The notes under the pieces were generated by a model, which was not told the DNA's origin, did no database searches, and worked only from the letters and a program-made list of their open reading frames with translations. A program made the position numbers and the translations under genes. Shown one piece after another: positions 7,885-18,225 of a stretch of DNA of 64,000 nt. Numbering within the stretch: the first letter of the stretch is position 1; every line of letters begins with the position of its first letter. The stretch covers positions 1,434,501 through 1,498,500 of the forward strand of contig NZ_CP048635.1 in assembly GCF_010669145.1 (NCBI RefSeq), read 5' to 3'. This DNA is from Rhizobium oryzihabitans (GTDB lineage: Bacteria > Pseudomonadota > Alphaproteobacteria > Rhizobiales > Rhizobiaceae).

Positions 7885-10800
7885 TCACCTTGGAGTTATT
7901 ATCATCGGCCCTCCCGGACCGATAATTGTCAACTGATTAAGCCCTAGCTGTTCAACTATTGATCGAATTCCACCATTTGGTCCGCAAGCGGCGCACGGCG
8001 CTCTATCTACATATAAGGTGAGATTTTTACCGGTTACATTAATGCCGCTCTGTTTGAGCTGATTGAGTGCATCGATTTCAGCATGAGTTCTTGAAATGGC
8101 ATTTACACCTGTTATGGGCTGGCCATGAGCGTTTATGCCGTAGATTTTCTGACCGTTTACCTCAACAACTGCCAATGTACTTTTATCAGCAGCAGAACCT
8201 GCCGGCGGCAAGCCAAGCTCCTCACGAAATCTGGCAAGGTCATCAAATCCCGTCCTATTGGCCGCCTTACCACCCCCGGCAACAATATCGGCAACTCCGC
8301 CAGCCTTACCCAGCTTTGGAACAAAGGCGCAGCTGATCGCATCGCCCTCGGCGCAGCCTTGCAGTGCGGTGATCGTGCCGGCGGTGTCGAGCACGGTAAT
8401 GGCGCGCATGCACAGCGGGCTTGCAAAGCAGGCGGCTGCGATTTCGGGAGCGAGCGCCGCCCCGGCCGTGCCCGCCAGCAGCAGCAGACCGAGATTTCGG
8501 AGACTCTCCTCGTTCCTCAGATCACCAATATCGTTGAGGCTGGCCTTGCATTCCGCCGTCGTTACGCCGCCGCAGATGCGGTCGCGGAACAGCAGCGCGT
8601 CATTGACGGGAACGCCGTAATAGGCCTCGATCTGCAGCAGCGCATAGGCGTTCGGATCGCTGACCGTGCCGGCCGGCATCCGGTTGACCATATGTTGGCG
8701 CAGTTCCAACGCTTTGGTCCGGGCCTCGGTAACGCTGTTGACGTGTCTGTCGACGCAGGCATAGTCGTTGGCCGCCATGCAGGCGATGAAGCTCTGCTGG
8801 TTCGCCACATAGATTTCGGCGAAGCCGCCATTCTGCCAGACGCTATTCGCGCAAGCCTTGTAGTCGGCGGCGCTTTCGCAGGTGGCCAAAGCTTTTTTGT
8901 AGGCCTCGATATCATGCAGCCCAAGATAATTGTTCTCGAACCCCGATCTGGCTATGGCTGCGGCGGCGGAGACGTTGCTGCCCTTGCCCTCCGAGAAGAA
9001 GTAGCCTGCGGCAGCACCCACGACCGAGGCGTGCTTGGCCTGCCGTTGGCTCCATTCGGCCTGGGCTTTTTGATAGGCCTGCGGCGTGGCGTAATCGGCA
9101 AGCTTCGGCGCATTGGCCTTTGATTTGACGTAGCCGGCAAAAAGCGATTGCGCCATGGCCCCGGCCGCTCCGGCCGCGCAGGCATCGCCGGTGGCGGATG
9201 CTGCGGCGCAGCCCACAGCGCCATGCAGCAGCATCGAGGGCAGCGAGCCGTCCTCGAAGCCGAGCCTGAGCCCGAGATCGCCGATCGCCCCCTGCACATC
9301 GGCCATGGCGAGGCTGACGACGGTGTTGAGCAGTTCCTTGGTGAAGCCGGTTCCGAAGTCGGTGCCGTAGAAGGCGGAGGACAGGCCGGATCTGATGACG
9401 CCGTCGAGCGCGCCGTTGAGGATGTTGCCCATCGTCAGCTGGCCGTTGCCGAAGCCGCCAAGCAGGCTCTGGTTCAGCAGGCTGCCTTCGGGGATTTTGA
9501 GGCTGATGGCGCTGGTCAGCCCGGCCGTCAGACCGGCGAAGGCTGTGTCCTTGAGGATGGCGCCGATATCGAACTTGCCGGAGACGGCGCCGTCGATGCT
9601 GCCGACGACGAATGTGGTAGCGGCGGCGACCTGCCAGGTGGCGGCGGACATGGCCAGCGCCGGGCCGATGATGTAGTTGCTGAGCACGATGGCCAGCACC
9701 GCCTTGAAGGCCGGTGAGAGCGCCACCTTCTTGTCGTAGAAATACTCGTCGGCGAGCGGCTTCCTGATCAGCTCCAGCCCGGCGATCTTCAGCAGTTCGT
9801 CGGGATAGAGCGTGCGCAGTTCCTTGCTGTCGACGCCGGCGTAATCGTAAAGGGTGAGGCTGGCCTTGCCCCTGATGTCGAAGCCGATGCCGCCGCCGGC
9901 GATCAGGGTGGCGGGGGTGGCGATCTCCTTGAAGCTGTTCTCGGTGATCGTCGTCATGGTGATGGCGCCGACCCTGTGGGAGAAGTATTCCTTCCTCATG
10001 CTGCTGATGGCGGCGGTGATGGAGAAATCGCCGCCGGTTTCGACGGACAGCCGGCCGCCGGCCTTCAGCTGCGTGCCGACCAGCGTCGTGTCGCCGCCGG
10101 AGACCAGTGTCAGGTCGAGACCGGCAAGGGCCGCCGTGCCTGTCGCGAAGCGGTTGTCGGTGAGCGAGCGGCTGTTTGAGCTGAACAGGCCGCCGAAGTA
10201 GCTTTTGCGGCTTTCATGGGTCTTGCGGAAGATATCGGTATAGGTGCCGGCATAGATGTCGCCCCTGACGGCTTTGAGCGCAACGTTGCCCTCGGTGGAG
10301 GCGAAGCGTGAGCCGGCGGTCACGAGGTTGCCGGCGGCGGACACCACCTCGATATCGCCGCTGGCGGAGATATCGGTGCCAGCATTGGTGACGCGGGTCT
10401 CGCTCTCGCGGGTCTGCTTCTTGCGGAACCAGTTGCCGGATTTCGTCTCGCGCTCGTAAGAGTAGATATCCTGGGCGGCGGCGAGCACGACATCGTTTTC
10501 GGCGGCGATGCGCACCTTGCCGCCGCTGTCGATATCGGTGCCGATGAGCGTCGCGCCGCCGCCGGCGGTGATGGAGACATCGGAGCCGCCGGCAAGCGAA
10601 GTGACGATGCTGTCGAGCTCGTAAATATCGAGGCGCGATTTCTTCGCGTGGTCTTTCAGTTCGAGGCTGTTTTCGACCGGGGCGAGGGTGACGTCGCCCA
10701 TCGCGGTGAGGCTGAGGCTGCCGCCGGCTTTCGCCTCGACGCCGGCAAGGGTGAGATCGCCGAGGCTGACGATGGACAGATCGCCGCCGGCTTTGAGCGA

Positions 10801-13800
10801 GGAGGTGGAATGGCTGACGGTGGTGTAAGTGGCGTTGCCGCGCTTGCCGGAGAGCCGCTGCTCGAGCGCGGTGATGGTGACGCCAGCGGCTGCAAGGATT
10901 GAGGCGTTTTCGCGGGCCGAGATCGAGGTGGCTTTGCCGGTGAAATCGCGGCCGGCGACGATATCGACGGCGCGGGCGTCAATGACGGTTTGATCGAGCA
11001 GGGTGGAGCCACCGGAGGTGAGCGACACCTTGCCGTCGGCGGCTGTAATCGCGCCCCCTTGGCCTCGATGGTGTTGGCGGAGAGGGAGACGCCGCGGTGG
11101 CCCTCGATCCGGCCGCTGGTCTCGATCCGGTCGCCGGCGGCGGTGACCTCGCTTGCGCGGATCAGCGCGCCGCCGGGGTTGAGCGTCAGCGGTTCGGAGG
11201 CGGGATAGACCGTACGCATGCCAGAACCGTCGGGCGCGGGCACCTGAACGGCCTTATCCCGCCAGGCAGTATCGGGAACAGCGGGGGTGCGCTGTTCCGC
11301 TTTGGAGCGCGCAGTGCGGATCGTCTCCTGCGTGTTGTTGACGATGTCGTCGCGATAGGCCAGCCGGCCCTGTTTCATCATGTAGTTGGAGGTGATGAAG
11401 TTGGCGTATTCGGTATATTCGGGGTTGGTTTCCGCAAGCGTGTTAAGACCGGCGGAAAGCAGCATGTCGACGGTGGCGGTGGGATCGAGCCTCGGATCGA
11501 TGGGGCCGAGCGGTTTCAGCGAGTTGGCGATTTCAGCGATATCGACCGCGGTGATGGCCGGATCCGTGCCGGTATCGACGGTGGTGCTGGAGCCGGTATC
11601 AGCGCTTTTGACAGTGCGGATATCGTTTCCGTCGCCCTGAACCGGGCCCGAGAAATCGTCCTTCCGGTTTTCATGAAACTCGAAGTTCTTGCGCGTGGCC
11701 GGAGGAACCCCGGCAAGATCGGCATCGCCTTCGGCCTTCTTCTGCGCGATATAGTCGTTGAGCTTCTGCAGCACGTCTGCTGTCGAAAGCTCGGAGGATT
11801 TGCTCGTGATGTTCTGCAGGTTTCCCTGGATCGAGAGCTTTCCGTTGGCCTCGATACGTCCGCCGAATGTGTCGTAGAATTCCGTTTTGCCTGAATGGCA
11901 GGTGAAGCAGCTCGGCTTCTTGTGAACCTCGACAAGGAACTGCGATGCGCCCAGCGCCTCGTTCCGGATCTCGTTCGCCACGATGCGGATATCCTTGCCG
12001 GCCGAAACGGTGCCGTGGATATTGTCGATTTTGCCGGCTTCGATATCGATATTGCGCCCGGCAACGAATTCGGCGGTGCGCCCGTCCTTGGCGAAGCGGT
12101 CCTGATAGAGGATTTTGACGATATCGTAGGATGCGCCCGCTTCGGCCATCATGGCGGCCCACATGCCGGCAGGGCCGTTGACCAGCGTGTTGGAATAGAT
12201 CGTCGTGACCACGCGTGTCACGGGGTCCGTCCTCTGTTCCAGAACCACCAGCGAGGATGGTTTCAAGATCGCTTTCACCGCATTGGAAACGGTGCTGCCG
12301 CCGCTGGCAAGCGTTTCCCAAAGCGCCGCATAGGCGCTTGCATGGGTGGGCAGGACCACCCCATTTGCATCGAATATCGCCGGATTGACGAGCGCGCGCA
12401 TGGCTTGTGCCGGGTCTGGCGTGCCCGCGGCGTTGGCCCTGGCGAACATGCCGGACCAGAGCGTTTGGAAATTGTCAGCCAGGCTTGCGCCGCTTTCAGT
12501 CGTGACGCTTTGTTTGAGGATCAACCGGCTTTGACCGGACAGCGTCTTGCCACCCCTGACGACATCGGCCCACAAGGCGGCATAGGCGCCGGCATATTGT
12601 GGAAGCACCTTGCCATCGGCACCGAGAAAAGTCGGCTCGATCAACTTGACGATCTGTTCCAGGGGGTTGATTTTTTCGGACTCGCCCTTCTCGGTCCATT
12701 TGATGATCTGGCCTGTCGAAAGCGAAGGCGCCTTGCCGAGGTTCAGCACCTCGTCGGCCCTGATCACGAGATCGCCCTGGAAGGCTTCGATCCGCCCGGT
12801 TTCGTTTCTGACGAGCTGGGCCTTGGCGAGACCCGCATTGGCTGCGAGCGTGACGGAATTGTTTGCCCAGATGACGCCGCCATTGTTGAATATCTGCCGT
12901 GCGAAAAGACGCATGTCCTTGCCGGAGATCAGGACGGCGGCGTTGGTGATTGCAGACTGCGTCTCGGCAGTCAGCAGGGTGCCGGCGGAGATGATCCCGC
13001 TATTGGCAATCGTTCCTTGGGTGGAGGTGATCGCCACGACCCCGCCGCTCAGCGTGCCCCTCTGATCGAGGCCGCCAGAGCCGGCGACGATATCGATCCG
13101 ATCCACTCCGGCGATGGTAGCGGCTGTCGAGACCGTATCGGCGGAGATGACGAGCGATCCGCCACGCAGCACCGAGCCTGCGAGGGCGTCAAAGCGGGTG
13201 GCGGCCTTGATCGTTGTTTTGCCGTCCGTCGCTATCGTAGCGCCATTGGTAATCGCGGCGGCACTTTCGATAAGCGCCGATTGCGCCTTGATGGTGCCGC
13301 GATTGTCGAGCCCTGCCGGGCCGGCAATGAGGGATGCGCTTTCGCGTGCCACAAGGGTGCCGGTATGGTCGATACGGTCACCCGACAGGTCAACGTCCTG
13401 TCCCGAAATATCCGATCCGATGAGGGTGCTGAGTGCTCCGGCCGATTTGAGATTGATGGCGCCATCTGCCGCCAGCACGCCGGAATTTTCGATATCGCCA
13501 CGTGCGTCGCCGGTCAGGGTTGTACCGGTAATCTTGCCGGAATTGCGCAGTGTTCCAACATCGAGCTTGGCGATATCGCGTGCAACGATGGTACCGCGAT
13601 TGGTGAAATTGGTTCCGGAAATGACCGACACGCCGGAGGCGGAAAGCTCGCCGGTATTGGTCGCCTCTTTCACCGAACGGATGGTGAGATCGCCTTCCGG
13701 GTCGATACGGCCGCCGGTGTGGACGGTACCGCCTTCGATGTTGACGTTCTTTCCGCCTATCTGCGCGCCGTCCGCCGTCACGGCCTGATCGGTGGCGGCT

Positions 13801-15053
13801 ATGCGCAATGTTTCATCCGCCTTGACGGAACCGTAAACCGTAGCAGAATTTCCGGCGGCGATTTCGATCTTCGCTGCGGTGAGTGACGCATCGGCGGCGA
13901 TTGTCGTGTTGCCGGCTACCGATCGAACGTCAAGGGATTCGCGGCCTTTGACGACCGCCCCGATAAAGGTGTCGCCGGCGCCTTCTAGAATGACTGCGCC
14001 GCCACTGACCTGTTTTCTGACTGTAAGCGTGTCCCTGCTTTCGACCCTGACAAGATCGTTGTTTTCGGAGATGATGGAGCCTTCGAGCAGTATTGGACCC
14101 TTGGCCCGGGCTATGACTCGCTGCTTTACTTGGATCCCCTGGCCGACGACGTTGAGACGTCCGGAGGCATCGAGCACGATGTCCGAGCCGGACGCCCTGG
14201 TGCCGTCGAGCCGCACGCCGACGCCACGTTCGGTTGCGATCATCTGGATCGCATTGGCATACATGCCGCCGAGCGCTGAAACGTCGACGGCAAGGGCCGG
14301 TGCGTCGCCTTTGCCTAGGAGCGGCCTGACACCGTTCACCTGGCCGGTGGCGGCATCATAGCTCCAGTTGTAATCGACGGCGTTGGAGCCCGCGACGATA
14401 TTGAGATTCTGCGCCCGCAGCTTGCCGTAGACGGCGGCGGCGCGCGCAATGACATCGACGCGGGAGACGTCGGAGAGAGAGACGCGCGTCTCCGGGTTCA
14501 GGCCCGCCTCACCGATCGTTACCGTGCCTTGTCTGACGTCAAGTCCTTCGAAGGCGCCGGACGCAGAAAACCGGGGGACGCCGGTTGAGAGCGTCACACG
14601 ATCTGTGTTGACGAAGCCACAGCCGTTGCACGTTATGCCGTATTCGTTGGCGAGGACTATATCGAGCTTGCTGCCGGCGGCCTCGAGAACGCCGTTCAAT
14701 TGAGAGGCGGATCCGCCGATAACTTCGCCGATCCACAATTTCGCCGCGTCACCGCGCTGGAAGTTGGGATTGCCCTCAATCCAGCCGCCAAGCTGCGTCT
14801 TGGAATTGACGGGCGAGTTGTTGAGGATCAGGTCGCCGGCGGAGAACCGGTTATAGACGTCGTGGGAGACGCCGCTGTCATTCGGACGGGCAATGTTGAG
14901 AACGTCCGAACCATTGTAGGACTGGTCGAGGTGGGGGCGGGGGCCGGTGTCCGGCCGAACGTTGCTGATGTCGCTGGCGCGCACGAGAACGGGCTGAAAA
15001 GCGATAAGCCCAGCCATGAAGCTGGAAATGAAACGTTTGATCAGGCTGTTCAT
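7885..15053 (-). CDS. TpsA / CdiA-like hemagglutinin with C-terminal deaminase toxin (one frameshift as sequenced)
   Basis: A giant exoprotein of about 2,390 residues if read through. Start ATG at 15053 (MNSLIKRF...) gives an export signal. The TPS secretion domain follows, with GSDVLNIARPNDSGVSHD, NEYGITCNGCGFVNTDRVTLSTG spread over residues about 125-160, and then many short beta-helix repeats (GGDLSI, AGGRLSVE). Near 9.7 kb a DUF637-like segment begins. The last 70 residues carry THAEIDAL and DRAPCAACG (HAE and PCxxC zinc motif; His codon at 8083-8085), the signature of deaminase-fold toxins. The frame breaks at a five-base C run (11054-11058); one extra base restores KGGAITAADGKVSLTSGG. 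The upstream partner TpsB should secrete it. Confidence 0.85.
9692..10898 (-). repeat. 1.2-kb direct repeat of TpsA, copy inside the full gene
   Basis: Partner of the repeat at 5470-6676, same orientation and a fixed 4,222-base offset. It covers the end of the beta-helix repeats and the opening of the pre-toxin DUF637-like part. A crossover between the two copies would delete the deaminase toxin, Imm1 and the AHH/Imm11 remnants, and place the HNH-like toxin on the secreted protein. Confidence 0.85.
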
Positions 15054-15207
15054 GGCCAAAGTCTCTCCGTCCCGTTCGGATCATCCGAGCAGGCTGTTTT
15101 ATTCTGGTTGTGCTTGCGAACAGTCTCAGATCCGAGGACCCGGCATGCTGTCCGGTGTGTCCCGGCTTATCGAAGGGCGGCTGTCCGGCCCCTTTTACCG
15201 AGTGTTA

Positions 15208-16902
15208 TCAGAACTTTGCCACCAGCCCGACGTATCCGATCGTCCTGCCGGCTTTGAAATCGGACGGGCGGTCGAGCGCGTGGGCGACATCGACAGTCAG
15301 CTTGAGGCCGCCGGCGAATTCCAGCTCAGCCCCAAGGCTCGCGCCAACGATGTGCTTCTGGTCCCAGATGCGGAGCGCCAGCGGCTCGACGTAGCCGACA
15401 TCCACGCCGGAACGGAAGGTGAGGCTGACGTCCGGGGTCTGCCATGCCTGCCATTCCAACGTGTTGCGTAGATAGATGCCGCTCGGGCCGTACATATTGT
15501 CGTCGTGGAAGCCGCGAACATTACCCCATCCTCCAACAGAGAAAAATTCGCTGCCAGGAGGGCTGTCGTCGCTCCATTGACCTGAAAGCGTGCCCTTGTA
15601 GGTGAAGGGACTGTCGCCAAGCGGAGCCTTCACTCCCAGACGGGCAAAAAATAGATCGAATTGCGGGTCAATCGCGCTCTTCGGCGGAACATTGGCGCCA
15701 AAAGCATCGATGCCGAAACGGGAACCGATGTCGAAATCGATGCGCCCGAAATCGAAGGTGCTTTCGGCACGAAAGCCGAGCGTGGCGGTCGTCAGATCGC
15801 GTCTCTGGCTCTCGATTTCGTATCCCTCGACGAAGCTGCGAGAGTGGCTTAATTTGAGAGCGCCATAGGCAAAAAGCTTGCTGTTCTCATCCCGCATCAA
15901 CAACCGTTCGGCGGTCAGCGACACGTGCGATGTGCGCCCGCTCACAGGATAAGACTGATTGATGCCGTCCAGCATGAAGTGATATCGGCTGGCCCCCACA
16001 TCGAGGCCGAAGAGCCAGTTGCCGTAGGGAACATTGGCGCTGACCGCGACCGCATCCGCAAATCGTATGTCGCGATCATCGAACGGTGTGCTCGTGAGCG
16101 CGAGACTGATCTGATCGTTGAGGCCGAACAGATTGTCCACGCCGAGGGTGCCGGTGGTCTTGACAATGCCCGTGCTGCGGAAGCCGTCATTGACCGTTGC
16201 GAGCCGCCCATAAAACTGTCTGCCGTCTTCGGCCAGAACCTGGACGAAGGAGCCGCCGGGCTGTTCGCCAGGAATGAGCCGAAACTTGGCGTGTGCCGAC
16301 TGGGGCGCGTTATAGTTGTCCAGCCCCTGTTCCAGATCGCGCAGGTTCAGCAAATCTCCCCGCGCGTTCGGAAACGCCGCATCGATGCGGCTGTCGGCCT
16401 GACGTCCGTCGCCATAAACGAAACCCTCGACGCGGCCGGGAACGATTGTGATTTCGAGCACGCCTTTCGAGATGTCCTGAACCGGTAGATAAGCCCGCGT
16501 CGTTATGAAGCCTCGCGCCCGATAATATTCGTTGATCTGGCCGACTGCCGCCGCGATATCCGTAGCGGTGGCGCATTTTCCGATCAGGCCTGAATAGCCT
16601 CCCGGCTTCTTGCCGAATGGCTCATGGCCGCTGATGCGCAACGACCGGATAGAAAAGCACGGTCCGCCCGGTTTTGGCCCTGGCAGTGCGGTTTCGGCAG
16701 CAAGATCGGACTCCCGGTCCCGTGCAGCGCGGGCGCGATCCAGCCGCCGGCGTTCCGCTTCGGTTTCCGCATTGCTCTGGTTTTGCAGCCTGTCGCCGAG
16801 GTTTTGTCCGAGCCGCTCGGTATCTTGCGACCATGCGGGCCCGGCCAAGCCGAGCAGCAGGCTGGCAACCGGTGAAAAAGACATAAGCGAGAGACGGGTC
16901 AT
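15208..16902 (-). CDS. TpsB two-partner-secretion transporter (ShlB/FhaC/CdiB family)
   Basis: A 564-residue outer-membrane protein that should export the TpsA protein next door. A signal peptide (cut near AWS-Q, residue 25) precedes an Arg-rich linker, a POTRA region (SIRSLRISGHEPF ... GYSGLIGKCAT ... YYRARGFITTRAYLP ... GVLEITIVPGRVEGF), and a C-terminal beta-barrel with alternating aromatic strands. The barrel contains GGWGNVRGFHDDN, the VRG[FY] motif of the loop that enters the pore, and the protein ends with Phe. It lies two bases after the stop of the upstream Sel1 gene and about 150 bases before TpsA, so the genes are probably co-transcribed. Confidence 0.92.
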   Translation of the reverse strand: MTRLSLMSFSPVASLLLGLAGPAWSQDTERLGQNLGDRLQNQSNAETEAERRRLDRARAARDRESDLAAETALPGPKPGGPCFSIRSLRISGHEPFGKKPGGYSGLIGKCATATDIAAAVGQINEYYRARGFITTRAYLPVQDISKGVLEITIVPGRVEGFVYGDGRQADSRIDAAFPNARGDLLNLRDLEQGLDNYNAPQSAHAKFRLIPGEQPGGSFVQVLAEDGRQFYGRLATVNDGFRSTGIVKTTGTLGVDNLFGLNDQISLALTSTPFDDRDIRFADAVAVSANVPYGNWLFGLDVGASRYHFMLDGINQSYPVSGRTSHVSLTAERLLMRDENSKLFAYGALKLSHSRSFVEGYEIESQRRDLTTATLGFRAESTFDFGRIDFDIGSRFGIDAFGANVPPKSAIDPQFDLFFARLGVKAPLGDSPFTYKGTLSGQWSDDSPPGSEFFSVGGWGNVRGFHDDNMYGPSGIYLRNTLEWQAWQTPDVSLTFRSGVDVGYVEPLALRIWDQKHIVGASLGAELEFAGGLKLTVDVAHALDRPSDFKAGRTIGYVGLVAKF

Positions 16903-16904
16903 CG

Positions 16905-17732
16905 TTATTCCCCTGTCTTGGGATCTTGCGCGCGAAAGTCACGCGCCTGCGACTGGGCGATCAGGCGATCCTCTTCGGAAAGCTGTGCGGTGATTTCGGT
17001 GAGCACGCGTCGCGCCTCGGGATGACCCCGCGCTGATGCGAGGTTGAAATAGCGATGGGCCAGACGTAGATTTTCCCGTGTGCCACCGTCGTGCAGCGCA
17101 TAAAGGCCCGTCTGGAACAAACCGACAGCGTTACCAAGCGCTGCCGATCGCAAGAAATACGCGCGCGCGTGTTTGCGGTCGCGTGTATCCGGCCTACCGG
17201 CCAGAATGGCGCCGAGCGTGTTGAGCGCCAGCACGTGATCCTTGTCAGCCGCCTGCCGCATAAGCCTCAGCGCCTCGGCCTCGTTTTTGGTAACCCCCGT
17301 TCCCAAAAGATGAAAACGGGAGAGGTTGAAAAGGGCGTTGGCGTTGCCGGCGCGGGCTGCTCGCTCGAAATATCCGAGCGCCTGTCTGTCGTTGCGGGCG
17401 ATCCCCAGATCGCCCCGGAAATACATCAGGCCGACCCGATTCATCGAAGGGGCGTGCCCTTGGGCTGCGCCGCGCAGATAAATCGCGCCAGCGGACTGAG
17501 GGGACGCACTGTTGCCTGAAAGTCCAAGCTCGATCATGCGTGCCTTCAAATAAGCGCTTTCCGTGTCGCCTTCAGCTTCTCCTTTTGAGAAGAGTTCGTA
17601 GGCTTCGGCATATTGGCTGTTCTGAAAGGCGAGGCGGGCGCGTTCAAGCTCCGCACCGGCAACGGGCGTGGTAATCATAAGGGCAAGCAGGCCGAAACAA
17701 GGCGGGACGGGAAATCGGAGGCGCAAGGTCAT
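16905..17732 (-). CDS. Exported Sel1-repeat protein, TPS operon
   Basis: A 275-residue protein with a signal peptide (about residues 1-26, ending PVAGA) and tandem Sel1-like TPR repeats. Examples are SAGAIYLRGAAQGHAPSMNR, RQALGYFERAARAGNANA and AEALRLMRQAADKDHVLA, each following the A..L.AA..G...A pattern. Such repeats form solenoid scaffolds for protein contacts. The start ATG overlaps the stop of the IalB-like gene by four bases and the stop lies two bases before TpsB, so it belongs to the secretion operon. A role in handling TpsA or TpsB in the periplasm is possible but only inferred. Confidence 0.75.
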   Translation of the reverse strand: MTLRLRFPVPPCFGLLALMITTPVAGAELERARLAFQNSQYAEAYELFSKGEAEGDTESAYLKARMIELGLSGNSASPQSAGAIYLRGAAQGHAPSMNRVGLMYFRGDLGIARNDRQALGYFERAARAGNANALFNLSRFHLLGTGVTKNEAEALRLMRQAADKDHVLALNTLGAILAGRPDTRDRKHARAYFLRSAALGNAVGLFQTGLYALHDGGTRENLRLAHRYFNLASARGHPEARRVLTEITAQLSEEDRLIAQSQARDFRAQDPKTGE

Positions 17733-18223
17733 GGCCGCTGTTCCTCAAGCTTTTTCAGCCCTTCGGAAAACCCGTTGAGCGATAAGGACACGTCGATGGC
17801 CTTTGTCTTGCTGATGGCGATACGCAACCGCGCGGAATTGCCTTTTCGGAATGCCTCGAGCACGGTTCCGGAAAACTTGAAGCCGGCATGGCAACCCAGA
17901 TTGTCGCAGATTTCGTACAGCGCCTTGAACGGCCGGCGTTGATCGACCTGGAACTCGATCCCCGGAACGAGGTAAACCGACAGCGGTGCGGTGACCACGC
18001 CGTAAAGCTGACCGGTATCGGCTTTTGAAACCGCCATCAGAAAATGTGGAACGCCCCCATCGGGGGCAACCGGAGCCTGCGTAAGCTGACAGCGCTCCGC
18101 CGTCGGGCACGTAACTTGCCAATCGTCTGCTGCAGGTTGCGCGGCGGCGTATGTGTGCCAACTAACAGAGGCGGCGAGGCAGCAGGCTGCGACCCGCAGG
18201 GAAAAGACGAGACCCCGGCCCAT
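17729..18223 (-). CDS. IalB-family (invasion-associated locus B) protein
   Basis: About 164 residues from the ATG at 18223, giving an export signal (MGRGLVFSLRVAACCLAAS...AAAQ). A longer frame to 18262 lacks a better start. The mature part opens with DDWQVTC and shows the family pattern: C..TERCQL-like segment (TAERCQLTQAP), VYLVPGIEFQVD, ICDNLGCHAGF and a final helix. Four Cys suggest two disulfides. IalB proteins are small exported proteins of alphaproteobacteria with little mechanistic understanding outside Bartonella. It sits between two Sel1 genes, two bases after the first and overlapping the second, so it is part of the TPS operon. Confidence 0.75.
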   Translation of the reverse strand: MGRGLVFSLRVAACCLAASVSWHTYAAAQPAADDWQVTCPTAERCQLTQAPVAPDGGVPHFLMAVSKADTGQLYGVVTAPLSVYLVPGIEFQVDQRRPFKALYEICDNLGCHAGFKFSGTVLEAFRKGNSARLRIAISKTKAIDVSLSLNGFSEGLKKLEEQRP

Positions 18224-18225
18224 GC

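Noticed and set aside
5470..10898. Long direct repeat as a transposon or insertion sequence
   Set aside because: No transposase, terminal inverted repeats or target duplication; the repeat is plain TpsA coding sequence.
10656..11040. The last 120 codons of the upstream TpsA frame (Pro/Ser-rich tail)
   Set aside because: This is the out-of-frame reading after the missing base at 11054-11058; the proper TpsA sequence continues in the neighbouring frame.
11054..11058. Phase-variable homopolymer controlling TpsA
   Set aside because: A five-base run is too short for efficient slipped-strand switching, and similar breaks occur in housekeeping-type genes, so a base-calling explanation is preferred.
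11895..13886. 663-codon plus-strand frame inside TpsA, and similar long plus-strand frames at 8125-9123 and 9148-9717
   Set aside because: They mirror the repetitive, GC-rich TpsA and show no family features; TpsA motifs on the minus strand are clear.
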